15,829 nt of DNA from JBBQDZ01 sp038237515 (GTDB lineage: Bacteria > Actinomycetota > Thermoleophilia > Gaiellales > Gaiellaceae), in contig JBBRYP010000077.1 in assembly GCA_038237515.1 (NCBI GenBank), positions 1 through 15,829 of the forward strand, read 5' to 3'. A program made the translations under genes and the position numbers. The notes beneath the pieces were generated by a model. That model saw only the letters and a list, made by a program, of their open reading frames with translations. It had not been told where the DNA came from and did no database searches. Numbering within the stretch: the first letter of the stretch is position 1; each line of letters opens with the position of its first letter. Below, piece by piece: positions 1 to 7,139 of the stretch.

Positions 1-4
1 CCAA

Positions 5-142
5 CGTTTCGCTCGAAACTGAGGGTTCGCCGACGCCGCACTAGTCCGACCGCTCTGCGGCCGGCGGCCGCGAAGCGGCCGAGTAGTGCGGCCTCCACCT
101 GCCCTTCGTTTCCGGTCGAACGTTATGAGAGGCCGCACTAGT
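5..142. repeat. Nested direct and inverted repeats at the end of the membrane-protein gene
   Basis: The 11-mer GCCGCACTAGT occurs at 35-45 and again at 132-142. Each copy is preceded by CGTTTC (5-10; 107-112) and TCGAA (13-17; 116-120), so the flanks form an imperfect direct repeat of about 40 bp. Between them lies an inverted copy: TAGTGCGGCCTC (84-95) pairs perfectly with GAGGCCGCACTA (129-140), and its 84-92 part can instead pair with 35-43. A second hairpin, CGGCCGC-GAA-GCGGCCG (65-81), sits inside. The TAG stop of the minus-strand gene (138-140) lies in one arm. The structure could end that transcript, but no T-tract is seen. A mobile-element scar is an alternative. Confidence 0.6.
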
Positions 143-2627
143 GGATGGGCGGAATCAAGGCCGGAAGGCTCTTGATGATCTGGACGATCGCGTTCTGCGC
201 ATGGCCTGAGTTAAGCTGCTGGACGATGGCGGCCAGTGTGGCGATCGCAGCGGAGACGTAGGCGGCGCTGAACCTGATCTCGTCGACGCGGTAGTACTTT
301 CCGAGCGATCGCCAGGAGGCGCCGTGCTCGACCAGCGTCTTCGCGTCGAGCAGGATCCCGAGTACGACGAGGAAGAGCAGCACCTCGAGGCAGCGAAACG
401 CCCAGTCGCCGCCGCCGGGGAGAATCCACATCTCGAGACCGGTCGAGGCGGCATAGACGACACCGAGGGCCGCTCCCTTGAGCGCTCCGACCGAGCCGGG
501 AAGGTAGGGGTAGAGGATCCCGAGGACGAGCGCGGCGGCCAGCCAGAAGAGGATCTCGTGCACCGAGCTGCGCAGGACGTCCGCCGCGCCGCCGTCGTTG
601 TCGAGCGAGAGGTCGTGGCCGAGGCGCTGTGTCGCCAGCACATAGGCGTAGAAGGCGACCGGCGCGAGCGAGAGCAGGGCGCCGAGCCGGACGGCGACGC
701 GCCCGTTCTCCCACCAGGTGCGGCCCGGCCCGAGGCTCAGAGCGAGCCCTGAGGCGGAGGCGCCTGGCGGGAGCGAGATCCCGGGTTTGCCGCCTCCTGC
801 CGCCTCCTCCTCCTTCGCTCCCGTCGCCTGCCGGAGAAGCACCGCGCGCGATCGCAGGGCGACCGGCTTCTCGAGGCCGAGGTTGAGGGCGTCGACGCCC
901 TCGACGACGCGCTCGATCTTCCTTCGCGGGAGCAGGAGCGCGAGAACGATCGCGAAGGCGAAGGAGATCGGGACGCTCCAGCCGTAGAGGACGCCCTGGG
1001 CTCCCGCAACGAACGCCGCGAAGGTCAGGGCCAGGATCGGGCCCTGTCGCGACGGCGCCTCGAAGAGCGTGCTCGTGGCGGTTCTGGCCGTGGAGGAGAG
1101 AGCTGCGAGCAGGCCGGCGAAGGCCACGAGGGGCAGCAGGTCGAGCGCGAGCCCGACGAAGGAATAGGGGAAGTAGACGAGTGCGCCCGCGGCCCAGGCC
1201 TGCCAGCCGGCCGGCTTGCTCAGCGGGGTGAGCGCCGTGGCGACGTCGTCGCGCAACCGCCAGACGTGGTAGATGCCGGTTGCGCTCTGCAGGACGAGCC
1301 AGCCGGCGGCCATGCACATGCCGAGCGAGAGGAGCGTTCGCGCCCTAGGGAGGTGTCTTCCGAGCACCGTCGCGGTCAGTCCCGCGGTCAGCAAGCCCAC
1401 GGCCGTGAGCGTGGAGAGGGCGATCACGACCGCCGCCACCACTCCTTGGGCGAACGTGATCCACCCGCCGCGCAGGAAGGCGTCCTCACCGGCCGCCGCC
1501 TGCGCCCAGAGAGCAAGGCCGGTCGTCGCTACGGCGGCCGCGAGCACGGCGAGGACCAGTGGACGCCTGCGGTGCCAGACAAGCAGGGCAATGGCGAAGG
1601 CGACCACCCCGGCGATCAGCGGCGGCCGGACCTGGTCGGTGTGGATCTGAGTCGAGCCCGGCCGGAGCAGCCACATGAGCACGCCCCCGGCGGCGATGAC
1701 GAGCGCGGCCGCGAGCGACGACCAGAGTCGCCACGAGAGTTCGCGCTCGGGGCGTGCTTCCGACCCTCGGAGCAGCAGGTACAGGAGGGGCGCGAAGGAG
1801 AGCATGGAAACCAGGTACGACAGGACCAGCCGCAGGTGCGCCCAGAGCCCGTCGTAGCTCGCGACGACGATCCGGTCGCTCTTCGTCAGCCGAACCTCGA
1901 AAGCGAGCGCACTGACCTTGCCCCCCCCTGCGGCCGTCGCGTTGCAGGCGGCGACGGCCGGCGGGTCGGGCTCACCCGCAGGCTGCCAGACCAGGTGCGT
2001 GACGCCGCCCTGAGCGGTCTCGAGCGGCGGTGCGTCGGGCGGCGATTGAACGTTCGGACGCGCCGGGAACCGGGTCACGCGAGTCCAGGCAGTCGGCGGG
2101 GGCGCCGCCGAGACGACCGAGAGGCCGTCGACGTACGCCTCGACCGTCCAGTCGGCACCGGCGGGCACCTCCGCCTCGGGCAGACAGAAGCGGATGTGTT
2201 CCGAGTCCTCGCGCGAGATCTCCCAGAGTCCGCGCAGCTCGGGATCGAGAGACGAGGCGAGGTCTCTCGTCCCGCTGACGAGCAGCGTCGCGCGCCCTCC
2301 CGCGGCCGCGACGTCCGGAGGCGCGTCGGAGTCGATCGCGACCCGCGTCGCGAGCGGCGGGCCATCGTGTGCGTAGAGGCCGAGGCGGAGCAGGAGGCTC
2401 TGCAGCGAGGACGTGTACGTCCGGGTGCCGAGGCGGTTCGCCAGCACGCCGGCGACGTCTCCATCGGAGGTCGGTGCGTCGACTCGCAGGAACGTCTCGA
2501 GTGGCGTCGACCTCAGGCCGCCGGCATGCACCTCGAGCGTCAGCGTCGCCTCGAGCGGCTTCGCCTGGCCGACGGACGCAAGCGCTGTAGCCGGTGCGAG
2601 CAGCGCGGCCAGACAGGCCGAGCCCAT
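138..2627 (-). CDS. Large multi-pass membrane protein with N-terminal extracytoplasmic domain, unknown function
   Basis: This 829-residue protein opens with a hydrophobic, Ala-rich segment ending near ALAS (residues 1-18), which looks like a signal sequence. A soluble domain of about 240 residues follows and has no motif I recognise. From about residue 262 there are roughly a dozen hydrophobic helices. They are interrupted by a charged cytoplasmic-looking stretch (about 570-640) rich in Gly, Glu and Lys. The chosen ATG has no clear Shine-Dalgarno. Just upstream, in frame, is an Arg-rich stretch that would make a better signal-peptide n-region but offers no ATG, GTG or TTG, only CTG. The gene starts 63 nt after the secreted-protein gene, so the two are probably co-transcribed. 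It vaguely recalls large actinobacterial DUF-type membrane proteins. No catalytic role can be assigned. Confidence 0.75.
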   Translation of the reverse strand: MGSACLAALLAPATALASVGQAKPLEATLTLEVHAGGLRSTPLETFLRVDAPTSDGDVAGVLANRLGTRTYTSSLQSLLLRLGLYAHDGPPLATRVAIDSDAPPDVAAAGGRATLLVSGTRDLASSLDPELRGLWEISREDSEHIRFCLPEAEVPAGADWTVEAYVDGLSVVSAAPPPTAWTRVTRFPARPNVQSPPDAPPLETAQGGVTHLVWQPAGEPDPPAVAACNATAAGGGKVSALAFEVRLTKSDRIVVASYDGLWAHLRLVLSYLVSMLSFAPLLYLLLRGSEARPERELSWRLWSSLAAALVIAAGGVLMWLLRPGSTQIHTDQVRPPLIAGVVAFAIALLVWHRRRPLVLAVLAAAVATTGLALWAQAAAGEDAFLRGGWITFAQGVVAAVVIALSTLTAVGLLTAGLTATVLGRHLPRARTLLSLGMCMAAGWLVLQSATGIYHVWRLRDDVATALTPLSKPAGWQAWAAGALVYFPYSFVGLALDLLPLVAFAGLLAALSSTARTATSTLFEAPSRQGPILALTFAAFVAGAQGVLYGWSVPISFAFAIVLALLLPRRKIERVVEGVDALNLGLEKPVALRSRAVLLRQATGAKEEEAAGGGKPGISLPPGASASGLALSLGPGRTWWENGRVAVRLGALLSLAPVAFYAYVLATQRLGHDLSLDNDGGAADVLRSSVHEILFWLAAALVLGILYPYLPGSVGALKGAALGVVYAASTGLEMWILPGGGDWAFRCLEVLLFLVVLGILLDAKTLVEHGASWRSLGKYYRVDEIRFSAAYVSAAIATLAAIVQQLNSGHAQNAIVQIIKSLPALIPPIH

Positions 2628-2690
2628 GGCGACGCGAAGCCGTGGCCGATGTGCGATTCGCCTACGGAACGACGTGGCTTCAGGCAGTTG

Positions 2691-3821
2691 CTAGGCCCCG
2701 GCGTAGATGCGTCTGCTCACCGAGGGTATGTCCGTGTCACCGCAGAGGACGAAGCTGCTCGCGCCGCTCCACGTCACCTTCATGTTCCCGGAGTAACCAC
2801 TCGCCGCGCCGAGGTAGAGCGGGACGCCGAAGGCCGAGAGGCTCGCGGCCTGGGTGTACTTCGCGGCAGCGACGGAGTTCCGCGTGAACGAGCCCGTGAA
2901 AGTCTCCTTGTTGCCGGAGTAAGGCCCGTTGGCGCACGCGCCGCTCGGATCGGTCGCGGCCGTCCCTTCCGAGACCGAGCCTGTCCAGCGGTCGACCTTG
3001 ATCACCTGGCGCTCGCCGTAGCAGGTGTTCACGATCCGCGTCTTCCTGTAGCTGAACGAAGCGCGGATCTTGCGGTGATAGGCCGCCGTGGCGTTCCTCG
3101 TCACGGCCGTACGGGTGTTGCCGACATGGGCCGTGCCCGAGCGAGACCAGTGCGCGCCTCCGTCCCAGGTGACCGCGCTGTCGATCGTCGAATCGGCTGC
3201 CGGCCCGTAGGCGAGGCTGGCGGTCATGTTCGACGTGTGCAACTCGGCGATGCGCGTCGGCAGCGTCTTCGACGAGAGGACCTGGCTCGTCTCGGAGCAC
3301 GCGGCGGCGGCCGCCGGTTTCCGTCCAGCAGAGCTCTTGCGCGAGCCACCCACGCCTGCCTGCCCTGGTGCGAGAACGACCGCGCCCATGCTCGTGCTGA
3401 AGTTCTCGTCCTCGGCTCCGACCCATTCCTCGGCGACGAACTTGCGCGGCAGGCTGCGGTAGACGTGCAGCGACCGCCTCCCGGCGACGTAGTCGAGGTT
3501 CACCCAGCCGTCGTTCTGCTTCGCGAGCGCCTGTAGCGCGTCCGAGTTCTCCACGGTCAACGAGAACTCGCCGCCCTCGCCGGTCTTCACAGCGTCGAGC
3601 ACGACCGATCGGGCCCTATCCTTCTGAGGAGACGTCACCGCGTACAGCATCACCGGAAGGCCCGGCAGGCCGTTCTGCTTCTTGTCGACGACGACACCGT
3701 CCGCGATCACCGCCGGCTCGGCTCCTCGAGAGGACGGCTCCGGCGAAGCCGAAGCCGCTCCCAGCAGGCAGCCCGTCACCGCGAGAACAGCAACCACAGT
3801 GGATCGTTTACCGGCGATCAT
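2691..3821 (-). CDS. Secreted protein or lipoprotein of unknown function
   Basis: The 376-residue product has a classical export signal: Lys-Arg at residues 5-6, a hydrophobic core, then VTGC at 15-18, which fits a lipobox. An AxA-type type I cleavage site near residue 25 is the alternative. Residues of about 38-85 (VIADGVVVDKKQNGLPGLPV onward) resemble a small carboxypeptidase-regulatory-like beta-sandwich. The C-terminal 200 residues are Ser/Thr/Gly-rich with several Cys, suggesting an extracytoplasmic beta-rich domain. The start is well supported: AGGAGG (3827-3832 on the + strand numbering) lies 5 nt before the ATG, and a consensus-like promoter lies upstream. It is the first gene of a probable two-gene transcript with the large membrane protein. 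I do not recognise the family beyond this. Confidence 0.82.
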   Translation of the reverse strand: MIAGKRSTVVAVLAVTGCLLGAASASPEPSSRGAEPAVIADGVVVDKKQNGLPGLPVMLYAVTSPQKDRARSVVLDAVKTGEGGEFSLTVENSDALQALAKQNDGWVNLDYVAGRRSLHVYRSLPRKFVAEEWVGAEDENFSTSMGAVVLAPGQAGVGGSRKSSAGRKPAAAAACSETSQVLSSKTLPTRIAELHTSNMTASLAYGPAADSTIDSAVTWDGGAHWSRSGTAHVGNTRTAVTRNATAAYHRKIRASFSYRKTRIVNTCYGERQVIKVDRWTGSVSEGTAATDPSGACANGPYSGNKETFTGSFTRNSVAAAKYTQAASLSAFGVPLYLGAASGYSGNMKVTWSGASSFVLCGDTDIPSVSRRIYAGA

Positions 3822-3832
3822 GGCGACCTCCT

Positions 3833-3850
3833 TGCCCAGCGGCCTGGGCA
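3833..3850 (-). promoter_or_regulatory. Hairpin abutting the ribosome binding site of the secreted-protein gene
   Basis: TGCCCAG and CTGGGCA form a perfect 7-bp stem with a 4-nt loop. In the minus-strand transcript its last base is directly followed by AGGAGG and then the ATG. It lies in the predicted 5' leader of about 50 nt. It could stabilise the leader or tune ribosome access; that role is inferred. Confidence 0.45.
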
Positions 3851-3880
3851 GACGACTGACGACTTGTGCTGCTCGTGGCG

Positions 3881-3909
3881 ATGTTGCTCCTTGGTGCAGA
3901 GGCTGTCAA
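3881..3909 (-). promoter_or_regulatory. Predicted sigma-70-type promoter of the secreted-protein gene
   Basis: On the minus strand a perfect -35 TTGACA (3904-3909) is followed by a 17-nt spacer and CAACAT (3881-3886) as -10. This predicts a start near 3874 and a leader of about 50 nt ahead of the ATG at 3821. The ideal -35 and exact spacing make it the clearest promoter in the window. Confidence 0.6.
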
Positions 3910-4268
3910 CGCCGGGTCCGGTTTGCTTGGATCGTGCAAGCTGGGGAGCGAGCGGACCTGGCGATCCATCGCTTGCCACCTCGGCGGAGCACGGCGGCAA
4001 CATGGACTACCGCGGCTTACGTGTGTGACGGCGTACTTCCCGGTCTTCGTCGAAGGCGCCTTGCTGCACGTGGCGACGGGCACGCGCTGCAGGGGGTGGA
4101 GAGATGGTCGGAACCGGCGTCGAGACATCGATGAACGTCCGATCACCCTTCGCGTGCTGAAGGGCCTGCCAATCCGCTGGCCGTGGGGAGAATCCGAACG
4201 AGGATCCGTGGGTACCGCACCGGCTACCCTGGCGGCTGCGAATAGGCGACTCTACGGTTTGCGACCAA

Positions 4269-4301
4269 TAGAAGCAACCGTTTGAACCGGTATTGCTTCT
4301 A
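4269..4301. repeat. Inverted repeat, 9-bp stem
   Basis: TAGAAGCAA (4269-4277) and TTGCTTCTA (4293-4301) are perfect complements. They enclose 15 nt that can pair further through CCG/CGG (4278-4280, 4288-4290). The palindrome GTTCGAAC follows at once (4302-4309). There is no T-tract on either side, so it is not a standard intrinsic terminator. Confidence 0.5.
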
Positions 4302-4373
4302 GTTCGAACCAGAGCAGGGGGCGGCGACACCGTCCTGGGCCACCCCGCCTGGCCGGTCGCCGTTCCCCCGTTT

Positions 4374-4418
4374 GGCTAAACATTCGGTAAGTCAGGTTTA
4401 GCCGGCTGGCGCGCCAGC
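4374..4418. repeat. Hairpin followed by a 14-bp perfect palindrome
   Basis: GGCTAAAC (4374-4381) and GTTTAGCC (4396-4403) form an 8-bp stem with a 14-nt loop. One base later comes GCTGGCGCGCCAGC (4405-4418), a perfect palindrome. The pair could be a terminator-like structure or a binding site for a dimeric protein. No flanking gene settles which. Confidence 0.5.
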
Positions 4419-4581
4419 ACTAGCGCCAAGACCAGGCGGGATGGCCATGCGCAGACACGCGCCCCGTAAGCCTGCTTCTTCGACGACAGGGCGGTAACCC
4501 CGACTTTCCCGACGATCCGCTCGCCAACGGCACGAGTTCCCCGCAGATCGTGCGGTCGCCGGCTTGACAGCGGCGATGCTC

Positions 4582-4612
4582 GCGAGGGGACGGGCACCAG
4601 CCGTCCCCTCGC
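4582..4612 (-). terminator. Perfect 12-bp hairpin after the USP-like gene
   Basis: GCGAGGGGACGG (4582-4593) and CCGTCCCCTCGC (4601-4612) pair perfectly around a 7-nt loop. The structure starts 8 nt past the stop of the minus-strand USP-like gene. It has no U-tract, as is common for hairpin terminators of GC-rich actinobacteria. Position and stability make a transcript end likely. Confidence 0.65.
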
Positions 4613-4619
4613 CGGAGAC

Positions 4620-5093
4620 TCAACCTTCCTCGTCGGCGAGCCAGACGAGGCAGGGGCAGCGTTCGCGCAGCGCCTGCGCCGCCTTCCGGTAGGCCCGCTG
4701 CGAGAGGAGCGCCCGATCGGGGCCGAAGACGAGCAGTCCCGGCCCGCGCTCGCTCGTGAGCTCGAGCAGCGCGGTCACCGGTCGCGGGCTGCGGACGCGA
4801 AGCCGCTCGACTCCCACCCCCAGCGAGGCGGCGAGCGCTGCCGGTGCGCGAAAGGCCGCTTCCTGGGCGGGTGAATCGACCTGGTCGTAGCCGAGGATCA
4901 CCGACAGCGGCAGCGGCGGCAGTTGGGCGGCGACGACGACGAGCAGCGGCCGGCCCGACTCCACGGCGGTGTCCACCGCGACCTCGCACGCGGCCGAGTC
5001 GAAGGCGACGCCGAGGGTGGCGAGCAGGACGGGCCCGCCTCCCGCGGTCGCCGCCGCCGCCGCCGGCGACCTTACTCGGGGTGTAGCTGCCAC
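4620..5093 (-). CDS. Universal stress protein-like protein lacking the ATP-binding motif
   Basis: The product is about 157 residues if translation begins at the GTG at 5091-5093, which overlaps the upstream zinc-ribbon gene by 22 nt. The alpha/beta pattern fits the UspA fold: a first strand PVLLATLGVAF followed by a helix, then a strand LLVVVAAQLP. A final part, LLVFGPDRALLSQRAYRKAA, leads to the closing strand CPCLVWLAD. The Gly-x2-Gly-x9-Gly-Ser nucleotide motif of ATP-binding USPs is absent at the expected place (GPDRALLSQR), so it is probably a non-ATP-binding member. The reading frame stays open far upstream to 5513, but that part overlaps the other gene and has no family character. The exact start is uncertain; translational coupling is inferred from the overlap. 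Confidence 0.65.
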   Translation of the reverse strand: MAATPRVRSPAAAAATAGGGPVLLATLGVAFDSAACEVAVDTAVESGRPLLVVVAAQLPPLPLSVILGYDQVDSPAQEAAFRAPAALAASLGVGVERLRVRSPRPVTALLELTSERGPGLLVFGPDRALLSQRAYRKAAQALRERCPCLVWLADEEG

Positions 5094-5425
5094 GTCGGCA
5101 GGCTGCGCGCGCGACGGCGCACCTTCCGTCGCCACAGCGGCATGTAGACGATGTACCAGCCGGAGAGGATCACCGGCAGGAGCAGGAACAGCGACTCCGA
5201 GACGAGCAGCGCGAGTATTGCGAACACGATTGCGATCGCGATGGCGAAGCCGATCGCGGAGAATCGGAAGCGGCGCATCTCCCGCAGGATCCCGTGGTAC
5301 TCCTCGGCCGGGATCTGGGCCGTGTTCCAGCGCTTGCCGCAGCCCCCGCATTGCCATCGCTCCGCGTAGGGCACCTGGCGCGTCTCCCCGCAGTCGCACC
5401 GGATCGTGATCGGCGGACCTCGCAT
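5072..5425 (-). CDS. Small zinc-ribbon membrane protein
   Basis: This protein has 117 residues. The N-terminus carries Cys10, Cys12, Cys26 and Cys29 (CDC...CGGC), a likely zinc ribbon. Two adjacent hydrophobic helices follow at about residues 55-75 and 78-97, then an Arg/Lys-rich tail (98-108), so both ends are probably cytoplasmic. No catalytic motif is visible; a sensory, adaptor or assembly role is only a guess. The ATG has no strong Shine-Dalgarno. However, TAGGAT (5437-5442 in + coordinates) lies about 11 nt upstream, which would fit a nearly leaderless transcript. It heads the two-gene unit with the USP-like gene and is divergent from the permease operon. Confidence 0.75.
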   Translation of the reverse strand: MRGPPITIRCDCGETRQVPYAERWQCGGCGKRWNTAQIPAEEYHGILREMRRFRFSAIGFAIAIAIVFAILALLVSESLFLLLPVILSGWYIVYMPLWRRKVRRRARSLPTWQLHPE

Positions 5426-5436
5426 CCCTGAGGGTG

Positions 5437-5442
5437 ATCCTA
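5437..5442 (-). promoter_or_regulatory. Possible -10 element for a near-leaderless transcript
   Basis: TAGGAT on the minus strand matches TANNNT and would place transcription start only about 5 nt before the ATG at 5425. No good -35 is visible at 16-18 nt. Near-leaderless mRNAs are common in actinobacteria and would explain the missing ribosome site. Confidence 0.3.
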
Positions 5443-5494
5443 CGCAGTCCCGGCGATCGCGAAGTCACGATTTCGCCCGGCCACGGCCGCAAGT

Positions 5495-5523
5495 TTGAAA
5501 GCCGACGCCTCACGTGTTACCTT
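5495..5523 (+). promoter_or_regulatory. Predicted promoter of the amine-demethylation operon
   Basis: TTGAAA (5495-5500) and TACCTT (5518-5523) are separated by exactly 17 nt. The predicted start near 5530 gives a leader of about 44 nt before the permease GTG. A CACGTG palindrome (5511-5516) sits in the spacer and could be a regulator site, though a 6-mer alone is weak evidence. Confidence 0.5.
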
Positions 5524-5560
5524 CCGCGCCATCTTCGGCTTGGAGGGCGTCAACCGGCGA

Positions 5561-5566
5561 AGGAGG
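5561..5566 (+). promoter_or_regulatory. Ribosome binding site fixing the permease start
   Basis: AGGAGG lies 7 nt before the GTG at 5574. It selects this start over the in-frame upstream codon at 5514, which lies inside the predicted promoter. Confidence 0.75.
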
Positions 5567-5573
5567 TGTCGAC

Positions 5574-7058
5574 GTGGCTGAGGCGGCGATCGAGGAGCGG
5601 CAGCTGCTGAAGTCGCTTCGCTGGTACGACGGGTTCGTGATCGCGCTCTGCAACCCGGGGTTCCTGATCGGCTTCGTCGGCTACTCGTTCGGGACCCTCG
5701 GCGCCTGGGGTGCAATGGCGCTCTGGGGCGTGTCCGCGTTCATTGGCCTGCTGTCGAACTGGATCTACTCCGAAACGGCGGCGATGTTCCCGAACCAGTC
5801 CGGCGGGATCGCGCTCTACGCCCACGAAGGCTGGCGGCGCTACTTCTCTCTGGTCGGCCCCGTCGCCACGTTCGGCTACTGGATCGGCTGGTCGGTCGTG
5901 CTCTCGATCTTCGGCAAGATCATCGGCGACCTCGTCGAGGCCAAGTGGTTCCCGGGCCAGGCCGGCCACGTGTACTTCAGTATCGGCTCGAACCACATCG
6001 GGCTGCCGCACGTGATCGCGATCGGAGCGATCGCCGGGGTGTGGCTGTTCAACGTCCTCGGCGTCAAGCCCTCGCTCTGGCTCGGCTACGTCACCGGCGC
6101 TGTGTTGATGATCCCGCTCGTCGTGCTGATGATCGTCCCGTTCGCGACCGGCGACTGGCACAGCTCCAATCTGCACTGGTCGATCGGCGGCCCCTGGGGC
6201 GGCTGGCGGATCGTCTTCGTCTGGCTCTTCCTCAACGCCTGGTCGGCCTACGGCATCGAGGTGGCCGCCAGCTTCGCGCCCGAATACCACGATACGAGAC
6301 GCGACACCGCGCTCGCGCTGCGCTCGGCGGCGATGTTCTCGCTGCTCGTCTACGTGTTCCTGCCGATGACGATCGGTGGCTCGATCGGCGTCGACGCGCT
6401 GAACAAGGCGGGCGCCGAGGGCCAGTTCTACGTGCCGCTCTTCAACAACCTCGTCGGCAGCGGCGCAGCCAGCGTGATGCTGGTCTTCGTGCTCGCGAGC
6501 CTGCTGCTGTCGATGAACTCCTCGACCGCAGACGGGGGCAGAGCGCTGTACGGCATCTCGAGAGCCGGCATGACGATCAAGGAGCTGGGTGTCCTGAACA
6601 GGTTCCACGTTCCGGCGAGGGCGATGACCGTCGACCTCTTCGTGAACGTCGCGCTCGTCCTCTTCGTGTCGAGCAACCTGGCGATCCTCTATCTGAGCAA
6701 CATCGGTTACGTCTTCGCCCACGTCGCGGCGATGAGCGGCTTCCTGCTCCTGCGCAAGGATCGTCCGAACTGGCCGAGGCCGATCAAGGTGGCGCCGATC
6801 TGGCTTCCGATCGCGGCGGCGATCGCCCTGTCGAACGTCGTCTTCCTCGTCGTCGGAGCCGGCAGCCCGAAGCTCAACGGCTACGGGACGTGGGGCGACT
6901 TCGGCATCGGCGTCGGAGTCCTCGGCTTCTCGGTCGTGCTCTACGCCTTCCGCAAACTCGTGCAGGACAAACAGCCGATTCGCCTCCGCGAGGAGACGCC
7001 GCAGCTGCCCGACGAAGCGACGGTCCCGCCGCCCGCGGTGGCCGTGCCGGCGAGCTGA
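5574..7058 (+). CDS. APC-superfamily amino acid/amine permease
   Basis: The product is 494 residues from the GTG chosen for its AGGAGG. The size and about 12 hydrophobic helices are typical of the amino acid-polyamine-organocation superfamily (COG0531-like). The first helix has the family's Gly-rich unwound region (about residues 21-45). FPNQSGGIALYAHEGW (72-87) matches the conserved segment after helix 2. The C-terminus ends in a charged, Pro-rich cytoplasmic tail. It should be a secondary transporter in the inner membrane. As first gene of the operon with trimethylamine dehydrogenase 81 nt downstream, it probably imports the methylated amine or a precursor such as a betaine-type compound. 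The substrate cannot be read from sequence; an ordinary amino acid permease is the alternative. Confidence 0.85.
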   Translation: MAEAAIEERQLLKSLRWYDGFVIALCNPGFLIGFVGYSFGTLGAWGAMALWGVSAFIGLLSNWIYSETAAMFPNQSGGIALYAHEGWRRYFSLVGPVATFGYWIGWSVVLSIFGKIIGDLVEAKWFPGQAGHVYFSIGSNHIGLPHVIAIGAIAGVWLFNVLGVKPSLWLGYVTGAVLMIPLVVLMIVPFATGDWHSSNLHWSIGGPWGGWRIVFVWLFLNAWSAYGIEVAASFAPEYHDTRRDTALALRSAAMFSLLVYVFLPMTIGGSIGVDALNKAGAEGQFYVPLFNNLVGSGAASVMLVFVLASLLLSMNSSTADGGRALYGISRAGMTIKELGVLNRFHVPARAMTVDLFVNVALVLFVSSNLAILYLSNIGYVFAHVAAMSGFLLLRKDRPNWPRPIKVAPIWLPIAAAIALSNVVFLVVGAGSPKLNGYGTWGDFGIGVGVLGFSVVLYAFRKLVQDKQPIRLREETPQLPDEATVPPPAVAVPAS

Positions 7059-7122
7059 GCATCACCGCGGAAAGGGTGGTCTCGCCGCCCGTGCCGCCAC
7101 AACGAGGACTGCCCACCCGCCC

Positions 7123-7129
7123 AAGGAGG
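7123..7129 (+). promoter_or_regulatory. Ribosome binding site of the trimethylamine dehydrogenase gene
   Basis: AAGGAGG lies 10 nt before the ATG at 7140 and supports that start. The protein N-terminus also aligns residue by residue with the characterised enzyme from this point. Confidence 0.7.
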
Positions 7130-7139
7130 CCTTCGCACG

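Larger units (their letters stand above)
3910..4581. other. Gene-poor spacer with hairpins and a palindrome
   Basis: No open frame here has convincing codon use, a ribosome site or a recognisable protein. GC content and third-position bias look lower than in flanking genes. It contains a 9-bp stem TAGAAGCAA/TTGCTTCTA (4269-4301), an 8-bp stem GGCTAAAC/GTTTAGCC (4374-4403) and a 14-bp palindrome (4405-4418). Fragmented frames occur on both strands, so it may be the remains of a lost insertion or decayed genes. Confidence 0.5.

Noticed and set aside
1266..3536. 756-codon open frame antisense to both minus-strand envelope genes
   Set aside because: It is Arg/Gly-rich with no domain logic and crosses two well-supported genes and their junction. 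Long antisense frames are expected in DNA of this GC content.
3866..4285. Plus-strand 139-codon frame beginning with a hydrophobic stretch
   Set aside because: No ribosome site, non-ATG start, weak third-position GC bias, and it overlaps the promoter of the opposite gene. The hydrophobic start is not followed by a protein-like sequence.
4284..4309. GAAC...GTTC resembling an actinobacterial LexA/SOS box
   Set aside because: The half sites are 14 nt apart, whereas the known box has 4 nt between them.
4296..4315. GTTCGAAC suggesting a tRNA T-loop or an att site in a tRNA end
   Set aside because: No 5-bp T-stem forms around it on either strand, and no acceptor or anticodon arms are present.
5550..6722. 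Minus-strand open frame opposite the permease
   Set aside because: The product is a His/Asp/Arg-rich shadow with no ribosome site. The plus-strand frame encodes a clear transporter.
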